Source: Terasakiella sp033100395 (lineage in GTDB: Bacteria; Pseudomonadota; Alphaproteobacteria; Rhodospirillales; Terasakiellaceae). From it: a stretch of 64,000 bases of DNA. A program made the translations under genes and the position numbers. This document shows positions 57,356-64,000 of the stretch, piece by piece. Below the pieces are notes generated by a model. It searched no databases. It was given only the letters and a program-made list of their open reading frames with translations, and was not told the DNA's origin. The DNA is taken from the NCBI RefSeq assembly GCF_033100395.1, contig NZ_JAWLVJ010000021.1, positions 1 to 64,000 on the forward strand, given 5' to 3'. How positions within the stretch are numbered: the first letter of the stretch is position 1; every line of letters starts with the position of its first letter.

Positions 57356-58512
57356 CATTTTATCTGAATGCCCTGGGGATCGTGAACCCGCTGGGCTGTG
57401 GCAAAGAAGCCGTGGCGGCAAATCTGTTTGCAGGATCGCAAGCTGGGCTAAAACAAAATGACAGCTATATCCCCGATCAAACGGTCTATGTGGGCGAAGT
57501 GGATGGCGTGTTGCCGACAATCCCGAAACATCTGGAAGAACATAACAGTCGTAATAATCAGCTTGCCCTGGCGGCTTTATCTGAAATCAATGAGGACGTG
57601 TCGGCTTTGATTGCCAAATATGGGGCTGATCGCATTGCCGTTGTGGTCGGGACCAGTACATCAGGCATTGGGGATAACGAAGCGGGCATTGCGGCAAAGG
57701 TGAATGACGGAAATTTCCCTGATGATTATGATTACCAACGTCAGACGGTGTCTGATCTTTCGAAGTTTATTCAGAAATATTTGGATTTATCTGGTCCGGC
57801 CATGACCGTATCAACGGCCTGCACGTCCGGGGCGAAAGCGGTGGCATCGGCTGCGCGCTGGATCGAAGCCGGAATTTGTGATGCAGCCATCGTAGGCGGT
57901 GTGGACAGTCTGTGTGGTCTGACGTTGAACGGTTTTAACGCCCTTGATTCTTTATCAAAAGGCAAATGTCAGCCCTTTAGCAAAAACCGCGATGGCATCA
58001 ATATCGGTGAAGGCGCAGCCCTCTTCATCCTGAGCCGCGATGTGGGTCCGGTTGAATTCTGTGGGTATGGCGAAACATCGGATGCCTATCACATCAGTGC
58101 GCCTGCGCCAGATGGCGATGGCGCATTAAAGGCGATGGTCCTGGCAAAGGGCGATGCAGAGGTGGCCTATGTAAATTTGCATGGCACGGCGACACAGCTG
58201 AATGATGCCATGGAAGCAAAAACGGTGAATACGCTTTTGGGCACAGATGTCCCCTGCAGTTCAACCAAGGCCCTGACCGGGCATATGCTGGGGGCAGCGG
58301 GGTCGAACGAACTGGGCTTTTTATGGTTATCCCTGCAGCATAACAAACTGCCGCCTCATGTGTGGGATGCGGTTGAGGATGAGGAAAATCCACGTGTGCG
58401 TTTTGCCAAACAAGGTGAAGAATTTGATCCGGCTGATAAAGTGCTGCTGAGCAATTCCTTTGCCTTTGGCGGGAACAATATCTGTCTTGCGCTCAAGAAA
58501 GGGGAGGGATAA
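57352..58512 (+). CDS. apeO: Beta-ketoacyl-ACP synthase (ApeO type)
   Basis: 386 residues. Catalytic Cys157 lies in V-S-T-A-C-T-S-G, and the two His motifs are N-L-H-G-T-A-T near residue 275 and T-G-H-M-L-G-A-A-G near 305. With the chain-length factor at 44982 it forms the elongating ketosynthase of aryl polyene synthesis. Four-base overlap with the lipoprotein gene. Confidence 0.9.
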   Translation: MTFYLNALGIVNPLGCGKEAVAANLFAGSQAGLKQNDSYIPDQTVYVGEVDGVLPTIPKHLEEHNSRNNQLALAALSEINEDVSALIAKYGADRIAVVVGTSTSGIGDNEAGIAAKVNDGNFPDDYDYQRQTVSDLSKFIQKYLDLSGPAMTVSTACTSGAKAVASAARWIEAGICDAAIVGGVDSLCGLTLNGFNALDSLSKGKCQPFSKNRDGINIGEGAALFILSRDVGPVEFCGYGETSDAYHISAPAPDGDGALKAMVLAKGDAEVAYVNLHGTATQLNDAMEAKTVNTLLGTDVPCSSTKALTGHMLGAAGSNELGFLWLSLQHNKLPPHVWDAVEDEENPRVRFAKQGEEFDPADKVLLSNSFAFGGNNICLALKKGEG

Positions 58513-58514
58513 AG

Positions 58515-58964
58515 ATGGATTATGCCATTGAAGATTTGATTGCACACGATCACCCGATGATCCTGGTGGATCGCGTCCTTGACCACGATCAGGAAAAGAT
58601 CGAAACCACCGTGACCATCCATGAAGACACACCGTTTCTGGAAGATGGGATGGTTCCGGCCTATGTCGCTGTTGAATATATGGCACAGTCCGTTGCGGCC
58701 TATAGCGGAGCCTGTGGTCTGGAACAGGGCGAAGAAGTCCGCATTGGTTTTTTGCTGGGATCACGCAAAATCAAGCTGATGTGTGACGGGTTTGCCATTG
58801 GCGATACGCTGCATATCGAAGCCAGTTCTTTATACAACGACGGGGAAATGGCCTCGTTTGATTGTGTCACAAAAAAAGACGGACAAACCGTCGTTGAAGC
58901 ACGTCTGAATGTCTATCAACCAAGTAAAGAAACTTTAGAAATGGAGAAACCAACCGATGGGTAG
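58515..58964 (+). CDS. apeP: 3-hydroxyacyl-ACP dehydratase, ApeP type
   Basis: 149 residues, hotdog fold: H-D-H-P-M-I-L-V-D-R-V near residue 11 and Y-V-A-V-E-Y-M-A-Q-S near 50. It is the partner of the ApeI-type dehydratase. Its C-terminus overlaps the start of the FabG-like gene by eight bases. Confidence 0.85.
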   Translation: MDYAIEDLIAHDHPMILVDRVLDHDQEKIETTVTIHEDTPFLEDGMVPAYVAVEYMAQSVAAYSGACGLEQGEEVRIGFLLGSRKIKLMCDGFAIGDTLHIEASSLYNDGEMASFDCVTKKDGQTVVEARLNVYQPSKETLEMEKPTDG

Positions 58965-59682
58965 AACGGTTTTGGTGACAGGGGCCAGTAAGGGCATTGG
59001 GCAGGCAATTGCGGTGCGATTGGCGAAAGACGGCTTTGGCATTGTGGTCCATTATGGCCGTGATCAGGCGGGTGCAGAAGAAACTCTGTCACAGGTTATC
59101 GAGGCCGGATCAGGCGGGCGTCTTATTTCTTTTGATATTTCTGATCGTGAACAATGCAAATCCGTGCTGGAAGCCGACATGGAAGAACATGGGGCGTACT
59201 ATGGTGTTGTACTGAATGCAGGTGTCACCAGTGACACGGCCTTTCCCGCCATGACGGATGAAGATTGGGACGGTGTGATCCATACCAATCTGGACGGGTT
59301 TTACAACGTACTGCGCCCCTGTACCATGCCGATGGTGTCTGCTCGCAAAGGCGGGCGCATTGTTGTGATGTCTTCGGTATCCGGTGTGATGGGCAACCGG
59401 GGCCAGGCAAATTATGCGGCTTCCAAGGCAGGCTTGATCGGGGCGGCCAAATCTTTGGCTATTGAACTCGCCAAACGTAAAATCACGGTTAACAGTGTGG
59501 CACCCGGCCTGATCGGTACACAGATGCTGGACGATTTGCCGATTGACGAAATTAAAAAAGCCATCCCTATGCGCCGTGTTGGTACGGTGGAAGAAGTGGC
59601 GGGGACCGTCAGCTTCCTCTGTTCAGAAGATGCGGGCTATATCACCAGACAGGTTATTTCCATTAACGGAGGAATGTTCTAA
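58957..59682 (+). CDS. apeQ: 3-oxoacyl-ACP reductase (FabG-like, ApeQ type)
   Basis: 241 residues, short-chain dehydrogenase. NADPH-binding T-G-A-S-K-G-I-G at 7-14, N-A-G near residue 87, catalytic Ser in V-S-G near 141, and Y-A-A-S-K near 154. It reduces the keto group after each extension. Its stop overlaps the start of the next ketosynthase by one base. Confidence 0.92.
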   Translation: MGRTVLVTGASKGIGQAIAVRLAKDGFGIVVHYGRDQAGAEETLSQVIEAGSGGRLISFDISDREQCKSVLEADMEEHGAYYGVVLNAGVTSDTAFPAMTDEDWDGVIHTNLDGFYNVLRPCTMPMVSARKGGRIVVMSSVSGVMGNRGQANYAASKAGLIGAAKSLAIELAKRKITVNSVAPGLIGTQMLDDLPIDEIKKAIPMRRVGTVEEVAGTVSFLCSEDAGYITRQVISINGGMF

Positions 59683-60914
59683 TGCGCAGAGTTGTTGTGA
59701 CCGGGATGAGTGGTGTCACGGCCCTTGGAAATGACTGGCCTACGGTTCGCGATGCTTTTCGTGAAGGATGCACGGGCATCAAACATATGGAAAGCTGGGA
59801 CCGTTATACGGATTTGAACACCCGTCTGGCTGGACCTGTGATCGATTTTAACGTGGATAAACGCTACCCGCGCAAAAAGCTGCGCAGCATGGGGCCTGTG
59901 TCGCGCATGGCGGTTTACGCAACCGAAATGGCACTGACGGATGCAGGCTTGCTGGATGATCAGAACCTGTTTGACAGTGGTCGCATGGGGGTTTCTTACG
60001 GATCGTCCTTTGGCAGCACCAAGCCCGTGATTGCTTTTGCGGAATTGATGAGCGAAGGCACTATGCGCAACCTGACCGCCACCAGTTATGTGAAGATGAT
60101 GAGCCATTCAGCCGCCGTTAACATCGGCGTGTTCTTTGGGCTGAAAGGTCGTGTAATTCCCACGTCCAGTGCCTGTACGTCTGGATCACAAGGCATCGGT
60201 TATGCGTATGAAGCTATTAAATACGGTATGCAGGATGTGATGGTGGCTGGGGGGGCAGAAGAATTATGCCCATCCATGGCCGCTGTGTTTGATACGCTTT
60301 ATGCCACATCTGTTCGCAATGAAGAACCACACTGCAGCCCGCGCCCGTTTGATAAAGACCGCGACGGTCTGGTTATCGGCGAAGGCGCAGGCAGTCTGAT
60401 TTTGGAAGATTATGATCGGGCGAAGGCACGCGGTGCAACCATCTATGCGGAAATCGTCGGGTTCGGAACGAACTCTGATGGCAACCATATTACCCAGCCG
60501 ACGCGCGAAACCATGGAACTGGCGCTTCGTTCTTCGCTGAAAGATGCAAACCTGGATGCGGGCGCGATTGATTATGTCAACGCACACGGCACGGCAACAG
60601 ACCGTGGGGATGTGGCGGAAAGTCATGCAACATTGGCCGTCATCGGGGATCAAACCCCCATCCATTCGCTGAAGAGTTATTTCGGGCATAGTCTGGGAGC
60701 TTGCGGGGTGATCGAAGCCTGGCTGGGTCTGGAAATGATGCGCGATGGCTGGCTTGCACATACGGCTAACCTGGATAATCTGGACCCGGAATGTGCCGAT
60801 CTGGATTATGTGGTCGAGGAAGGCCGTTCGCTGGATATGGAATATATGATGTCGAACAACTTTGCCTTTGGCGGCATTAATACCTCCCTGATCTTCAAGA
60901 AAACCGTCAGTTAA
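59682..60914 (+). CDS. apeR: Beta-ketoacyl-ACP synthase (ApeR type)
   Basis: 410 residues. Catalytic Cys165 in S-S-A-C-T-S-G, His motifs N-A-H-G-T-A-T and Y-F-G-H-S-L-G-A-C. It resembles FabF/B-type condensing enzymes. As the second full ketosynthase of the cluster, it may carry out starter condensation or another chain-length step. Followed directly by the radical-SAM gene. Confidence 0.9.
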   Translation: MRRVVVTGMSGVTALGNDWPTVRDAFREGCTGIKHMESWDRYTDLNTRLAGPVIDFNVDKRYPRKKLRSMGPVSRMAVYATEMALTDAGLLDDQNLFDSGRMGVSYGSSFGSTKPVIAFAELMSEGTMRNLTATSYVKMMSHSAAVNIGVFFGLKGRVIPTSSACTSGSQGIGYAYEAIKYGMQDVMVAGGAEELCPSMAAVFDTLYATSVRNEEPHCSPRPFDKDRDGLVIGEGAGSLILEDYDRAKARGATIYAEIVGFGTNSDGNHITQPTRETMELALRSSLKDANLDAGAIDYVNAHGTATDRGDVAESHATLAVIGDQTPIHSLKSYFGHSLGACGVIEAWLGLEMMRDGWLAHTANLDNLDPECADLDYVVEEGRSLDMEYMMSNNFAFGGINTSLIFKKTVS

Positions 60915-62246
60915 ATGGGCCTTCACTGTCTGCTGATTTCCATCAATCAGGTGCAAACACCTTATGTGGTGCACCCGCTTGGCATGGCCCATATTGCCGG
61001 GGCGCTGGAAGAAGCAGGCCATTTTGTGCGCCAGTATGACGTGCTGGCCGAAGGCGGACTTTCTGGTCTTGACGGGGTGTTTGCCGATCAATGTTTTGAT
61101 GTGGTTGGCATTTCCATCCGCAATATTGATACGGTGGATAGCGCAGATCCGCAGTTCTTTTTAGGTACGGCCTTTCAGGCGATATCTGAGGTCAAACGCA
61201 AAACTGATGCGCCCATCATTCTGGGGGGCGGGGCCTTTACTTTGTTCCCCGAATTGATCATGCAAAACCTCAAGGCCGATTATGGCGTCATGGGGGAAGG
61301 GGAAATTGCGGTTTGTGATCTGGTCGGACAGATTGAAAAGGGCACAGCCCCAGCCCGTGGAACCATCCTTCGGGGCACATCGCTTTCAACGGGGGCATGG
61401 CAGTCGGTTAAATATGACCCAATGATCACGGACTATTACAGCCGTCGTGGCGGGATGTTGAACGTGCAGACCAAACGCGGCTGTCCGTTTCGTTGTGATT
61501 ATTGTTCCTATCCCACACTGGAAGGTAACGTCTATCGCTATCGCGACCCGAAAGAGGTGGTGGATGAGGTTGAACGGATCAAACAGGATTTTGGCTGTAA
61601 ATATCTGTTCTTCACGGATTCAGTCTTTAATGACCTGAAAAATCGTTATCTGGAGATTTGTGAAGAACTGATCCGGCGGGGCAACAAGATGCCCTGGTGC
61701 GGTTATTTTCGCCCGTCTCATCTCACTAAAGAAGCCCTGCAGATCATGAAACGATCCGGTCTGCATGCCATGGAATTTGGCACGGACGCGGCCAGTGATC
61801 AGACCCTGGCGGGCATGCACAAGGCCTTTCGTATGGACGATGTGTTTGAAAGCCACCGACTGGTGCGGGAGTTGGATATCCCCGCCGCCCATTTCGTCAT
61901 CTTTGGCGGCCCGGAAGAAACGAACGAGACCTTGCGTGAAGGGCTGGAAAATATGCGACAGTTGAACGGTGCGGCTGTTTTTGGTTTTAGCGGTATTCGC
62001 ATTTTACCCCATGCCCCCATCCAGAAACGTGCTGTGTCAGAAGGGGTGATCGGGGCGGATGATGATCTGCTGGAACCTGTCTTTTATTTCTCCCCCCATC
62101 TGAAACGCACTGAGATGGAAGAAGAAATCACCAAGGCTTGGGCCGAAGATACTACCAAAATCTTCCCGGTGTCAGACAGTCTGGCGTCCATCAATGTCAT
62201 GCATAAAGCCGGGATGGTTGGCCCTTTGTGGGACAAGCTTTTATAA
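60915..62246 (+). CDS. Radical SAM protein with B12-binding-like N-terminal domain
   Basis: 443 residues. The N-terminal 150 resemble a cobalamin-binding Rossmann domain (V-V-G-I-S-I-R-N and I-I-L-G-G-G-A-F-T-L-F-P-E), but the D-x-H-x-x-G cobalamin motif is missing. The [4Fe-4S] motif C-P-F-R-C-D-Y-C has Cys190, Cys194 and Cys197. Start ATG follows the ketosynthase stop with no gap, so it belongs to the operon. Radical-SAM/B12 proteins of this type also sit beside ketosynthase genes in ladderane-type lipid clusters. It may methylate or cyclise the polyene; the substrate is unknown. Confidence 0.82.
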   Translation: MGLHCLLISINQVQTPYVVHPLGMAHIAGALEEAGHFVRQYDVLAEGGLSGLDGVFADQCFDVVGISIRNIDTVDSADPQFFLGTAFQAISEVKRKTDAPIILGGGAFTLFPELIMQNLKADYGVMGEGEIAVCDLVGQIEKGTAPARGTILRGTSLSTGAWQSVKYDPMITDYYSRRGGMLNVQTKRGCPFRCDYCSYPTLEGNVYRYRDPKEVVDEVERIKQDFGCKYLFFTDSVFNDLKNRYLEICEELIRRGNKMPWCGYFRPSHLTKEALQIMKRSGLHAMEFGTDAASDQTLAGMHKAFRMDDVFESHRLVRELDIPAAHFVIFGGPEETNETLREGLENMRQLNGAAVFGFSGIRILPHAPIQKRAVSEGVIGADDDLLEPVFYFSPHLKRTEMEEEITKAWAEDTTKIFPVSDSLASINVMHKAGMVGPLWDKLL

Positions 62247-62267
62247 GTGCCTGTCCCACAAAAGGCC
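62220..62267. terminator. Large bidirectional hairpin at end of the aryl polyene operon
   Basis: A 16-base arm starting GGCCCTTTGTGGG (62220-62235) pairs with its complement at 62252-62267 with one mismatch. The loop contains the stop codon of the radical-SAM gene. It stands between convergent genes and probably ends or protects both transcripts. Confidence 0.65.
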
Positions 62268-62272
62268 GTTGA

Positions 62273-63298
62273 TTATTTACCTGCAAGACGTTGCAGCATG
62301 GCATTGACGGCGGCCATCTGATTGCCTTTTTGGTTGAAGTAATCCGCACTGTCATAGCCCCACCAGTCCCAGCAGCCTTTGGGGTTGCCAGACAGGTTGG
62401 ATGAGGTCTGCGGATAAAGAATGATCATGTTGTTGCTATCGGCCCAACGGTTATAGCCTGTGTTTTCAACGTACGTCATGCCGATAGTGGCAACGTTTTG
62501 CTGGCAGCCATGAAAGACGATATGGACTTTGCAAGCCTCTCCATCCGTGCAAGCCTGCGGGATAAAGGCATAGCCGTCATCTGCCATGGAATGGCTGGTT
62601 GGATTTTTAAGGAATTCACCCTGGTTAAAGCTGATGATCTTGCCGGACAGTTTTTCAGCAGGGGCTTTTAAATCATCGCCATAAATATGTTTTAAAACAT
62701 TGCCAGCACCGTCACGGTCACAATTGTTGATGAAAGGTGTTTTGGCAACGGTGGAACAGGGATTGCCGAAATCATTGGTCATCATGGCATGGCCGGTTGC
62801 AACCGTATCGACATAGCGAATATGATTTTTTTCAATACCTGCGGCTTCATAAAATACCGGGATTTGGGCGACGACTTTCGGGGAAACGGTTTCGTCTTTG
62901 GTGCCGCCGAAGATATAGACCTTGTTTCCTTTCAGGTTTGCCAGATCATCGATCAGTTTTTGTTCTGCAATCATTTTGGCATTTTCGGCCAGTTCCTTGC
63001 CATCCGGCTTTCCGGTGATGAAGTTGGCTTTCATACATTTACCAAGCGCCGTCATCAAGGACCCGTCCGCGCAGTTATATGGCCCGCCTGCAAAGATGCC
63101 TGCACCTTTTAGGGTACTGGAAAAGGCCACATGGAACTGGTCCGCCATAAAGCCGCCCGAAGACAGGCCGGAAACAGATGTTTCTGCCAGATCAACGTTA
63201 TAAGACGGCAGCGGGTCGGCCGCCATCAGGGCAGGGGCTGACAAAAGCGTTATGGCGAAAGCGGCTTTTGATAAGGTGGCACGCAGGGTCTTCATCAT
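62273..63298 (-). CDS. Secreted PHB-depolymerase-like hydrolase
   Basis: 341 residues with a signal peptide of about 26 residues (A-F-A-I-T-L-L-S-A-P-A-L-M-A-A). The lipase box G-L-S-S-G places the nucleophile at Ser46, unusually close to the mature N-terminus, as in PhaZ7-like and related extracellular depolymerases. The later F-H-G-C-Q-Q is the usual oxyanion-type motif of this family. It would cleave poly(3-hydroxybutyrate) or similar polyesters in the medium. Convergent with the aryl polyene operon. Confidence 0.82.
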   Translation of the reverse strand: MMKTLRATLSKAAFAITLLSAPALMAADPLPSYNVDLAETSVSGLSSGGFMADQFHVAFSSTLKGAGIFAGGPYNCADGSLMTALGKCMKANFITGKPDGKELAENAKMIAEQKLIDDLANLKGNKVYIFGGTKDETVSPKVVAQIPVFYEAAGIEKNHIRYVDTVATGHAMMTNDFGNPCSTVAKTPFINNCDRDGAGNVLKHIYGDDLKAPAEKLSGKIISFNQGEFLKNPTSHSMADDGYAFIPQACTDGEACKVHIVFHGCQQNVATIGMTYVENTGYNRWADSNNMIILYPQTSSNLSGNPKGCWDWWGYDSADYFNQKGNQMAAVNAMLQRLAGK

Positions 63299-63508
63299 CT
63301 ATTCCTTTTGAACGGGTGTTGGGGTATGATCCTTGGGCACAGACAGTACACAATAAAAACAATCTGCGCCAATTAGTAATTATCTTGAGTTAACTTTGCT
63401 CGGAAAAATTGCTGGGGTTTGACGGGTTTTAATAGTATGTTTGTGCGATATCAACTCTTGGTGGATGGGTGTGTGTATCAAGGGTAGTGGAATAGATAAG
63501 GAAGAAAA
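63299..63508. other. Divergent intergenic region
   Basis: 210 bases between the depolymerase-like gene (minus) and the receiver gene (plus). It is AT-rich, with GGAAG before the receiver ATG as a ribosome site. I see no clear -35/-10 pair, repeat or RNA gene. Confidence 0.5.
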
Positions 63509-63871
63509 ATGCCTAAAGTGCTCGTTGTTGATGATGATTTTGTGACACGTGCGGTCTGTCAGTCTCTGCTGGAAGGCCAGGGTCATGAAGTGATGATTGC
63601 CGAAGATGGCGAAGCTGCCCTGTTTTCAGCCGCTGTTCATGCGCCTGATCTGGTGATCATGGATTTGAATATGCCTGTTATGGCCGGGTTTGATGCGCTG
63701 GAAAAATTGAAAGCCCAGGATACAACAAAAGATATTCCGGTGCTGGCCCTGACCAGTGAATTTAATGATTCCACCTATGACAGTTTTTATCAGGCAGGTG
63801 GTGCTGGCTTTATCCAGAAACCGATTGATGACCGCGTTTTCCTGTCGCGCATTAATGATGCACTGACGTAA
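63509..63871 (+). CDS. CheY-like single-domain response regulator
   Basis: 120 residues, receiver domain only. V-V-D-D-D (6-10) gives the acidic pocket, Asp52 is the phosphoacceptor in V-I-M-D-L-N-M-P, and the conserved Thr and Lys occur in A-L-T-S-E and I-Q-K-P. No output domain. It is followed 16 bases later by an HPt-like gene, so the pair is probably a small phosphorelay module. Confidence 0.92.
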   Translation: MPKVLVVDDDFVTRAVCQSLLEGQGHEVMIAEDGEAALFSAAVHAPDLVIMDLNMPVMAGFDALEKLKAQDTTKDIPVLALTSEFNDSTYDSFYQAGGAGFIQKPIDDRVFLSRINDALT

Positions 63872-63887
63872 GCAATAGGATCGGGCT

Positions 63888-64000
63888 GTGACGATAGAGA
63901 TTGAAGGATTTGATCTGGTCGCAACCTTGCGCCGATTTAACCAGAATGAAGCGCTGATGGTTAAAATTCTGAAAAACTTCTTCGATAAATATCAGGATTT
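63888..64000 (+). CDS. HPt-domain protein, start only
   Basis: Starts at the GTG at 63888 with AGGA about 8 bases upstream and is cut off by the window end after 37 codons. L-R-R-F-N-Q-N-E-A-L-M-V-K-I-L-K matches the first helices of histidine phosphotransfer domains. It would receive or pass phosphate from the adjacent receiver. The catalytic His lies outside the window. Confidence 0.65.
   Translation, partial: MTIEIEGFDLVATLRRFNQNEALMVKILKNFFDKYQD

Overview
The window comes from an alphaproteobacterium. The evidence is the initiator tRNA of the type usual in that class, a Xre regulator of alphaproteobacterial type, a globin-coupled chemotaxis receptor with a PilZ domain, a PHB-depolymerase-like secreted protein and a moderate GC content. 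A marine Rhodospirillales relative (Terasakiella or Magnetovibrio type) would fit, but that placement is an inference from general resemblance, not a search.

Layout. (1) 1-120: initiator tRNA-fMet and its terminator. (2) About 121-39340: an apparently complete Mu-like transposable prophage, read from its right end (121) to its left end (39340). All late, middle and early genes lie on the minus strand; only the repressor and two left-end cargo genes are on plus. From the left end the order is: cargo lipoprotein and membrane protein, repressor, operator region, ner, an unknown early gene, a ParB-like gene, transposase A, target-DNA activator B, a block of small semi-essential genes (three DNA methyltransferases in the prophage as a whole, ASCH, DksA/TraR-like, Xre), the activator Mor, lysis genes, packaging and head genes, contractile tail genes, glycine-rich tail fibre, and com plus an N6-adenine methyltransferase. 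Both ends carry three copies of a TTCTGGACA-like transposase-site motif, pointing inward. No major structural gene looks broken, so the element may be inducible. (3) 39341-43700: host genes, namely a nucleotidyltransferase-like protein, a frameshifted remnant, an NTF2-like protein and a globin-coupled receptor. (4) 43817-62246: an aryl polyene (APE) pigment gene cluster. A phosphopantetheinyl transferase diverges from a tightly coupled operon whose gene order follows apeC to apeR. Three additions stand out: a MIO-type aromatic ammonia-lyase, a flavin-dependent halogenase-like enzyme with the W-x-W-x-I-P motif and the usual lysine, and a terminal radical-SAM protein. (5) 62273-64000: a PHB-depolymerase-like secreted hydrolase on minus, then a CheY-like receiver and the start of an HPt protein on plus.

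How the parts work together. In the prophage, repressor and Ner compete over a short operator region containing repeated CGACAAA and GTCACAG elements. The early promoter drives A and B for replicative transposition. Mor then probably turns on the lysis and head/tail transcripts; two of these share a GGAAC-W-GTTCC palindrome just upstream. The tail chaperone is extended by a ribosomal frameshift at a G6CGAG tract, as in Mu. In the APE cluster, the ammonia-lyase would supply an aryl-acrylic starter, which an AMP-ligase loads onto an ACP. A KS/chain-length-factor pair, ketoreductase and two dehydratases extend it to a polyene. Acyl- and glycosyl-transferases, a LolA-like carrier, an MMPL exporter and two lipoproteins would move the lipid to the outer membrane.

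The most interesting items are the expanded aryl polyene cluster, the Mu-type frameshift site, the shared late-promoter palindrome with an SD-masking leader hairpin, the stand-alone MuB-N-like protein and the MT-A70 homologue with an altered catalytic motif.
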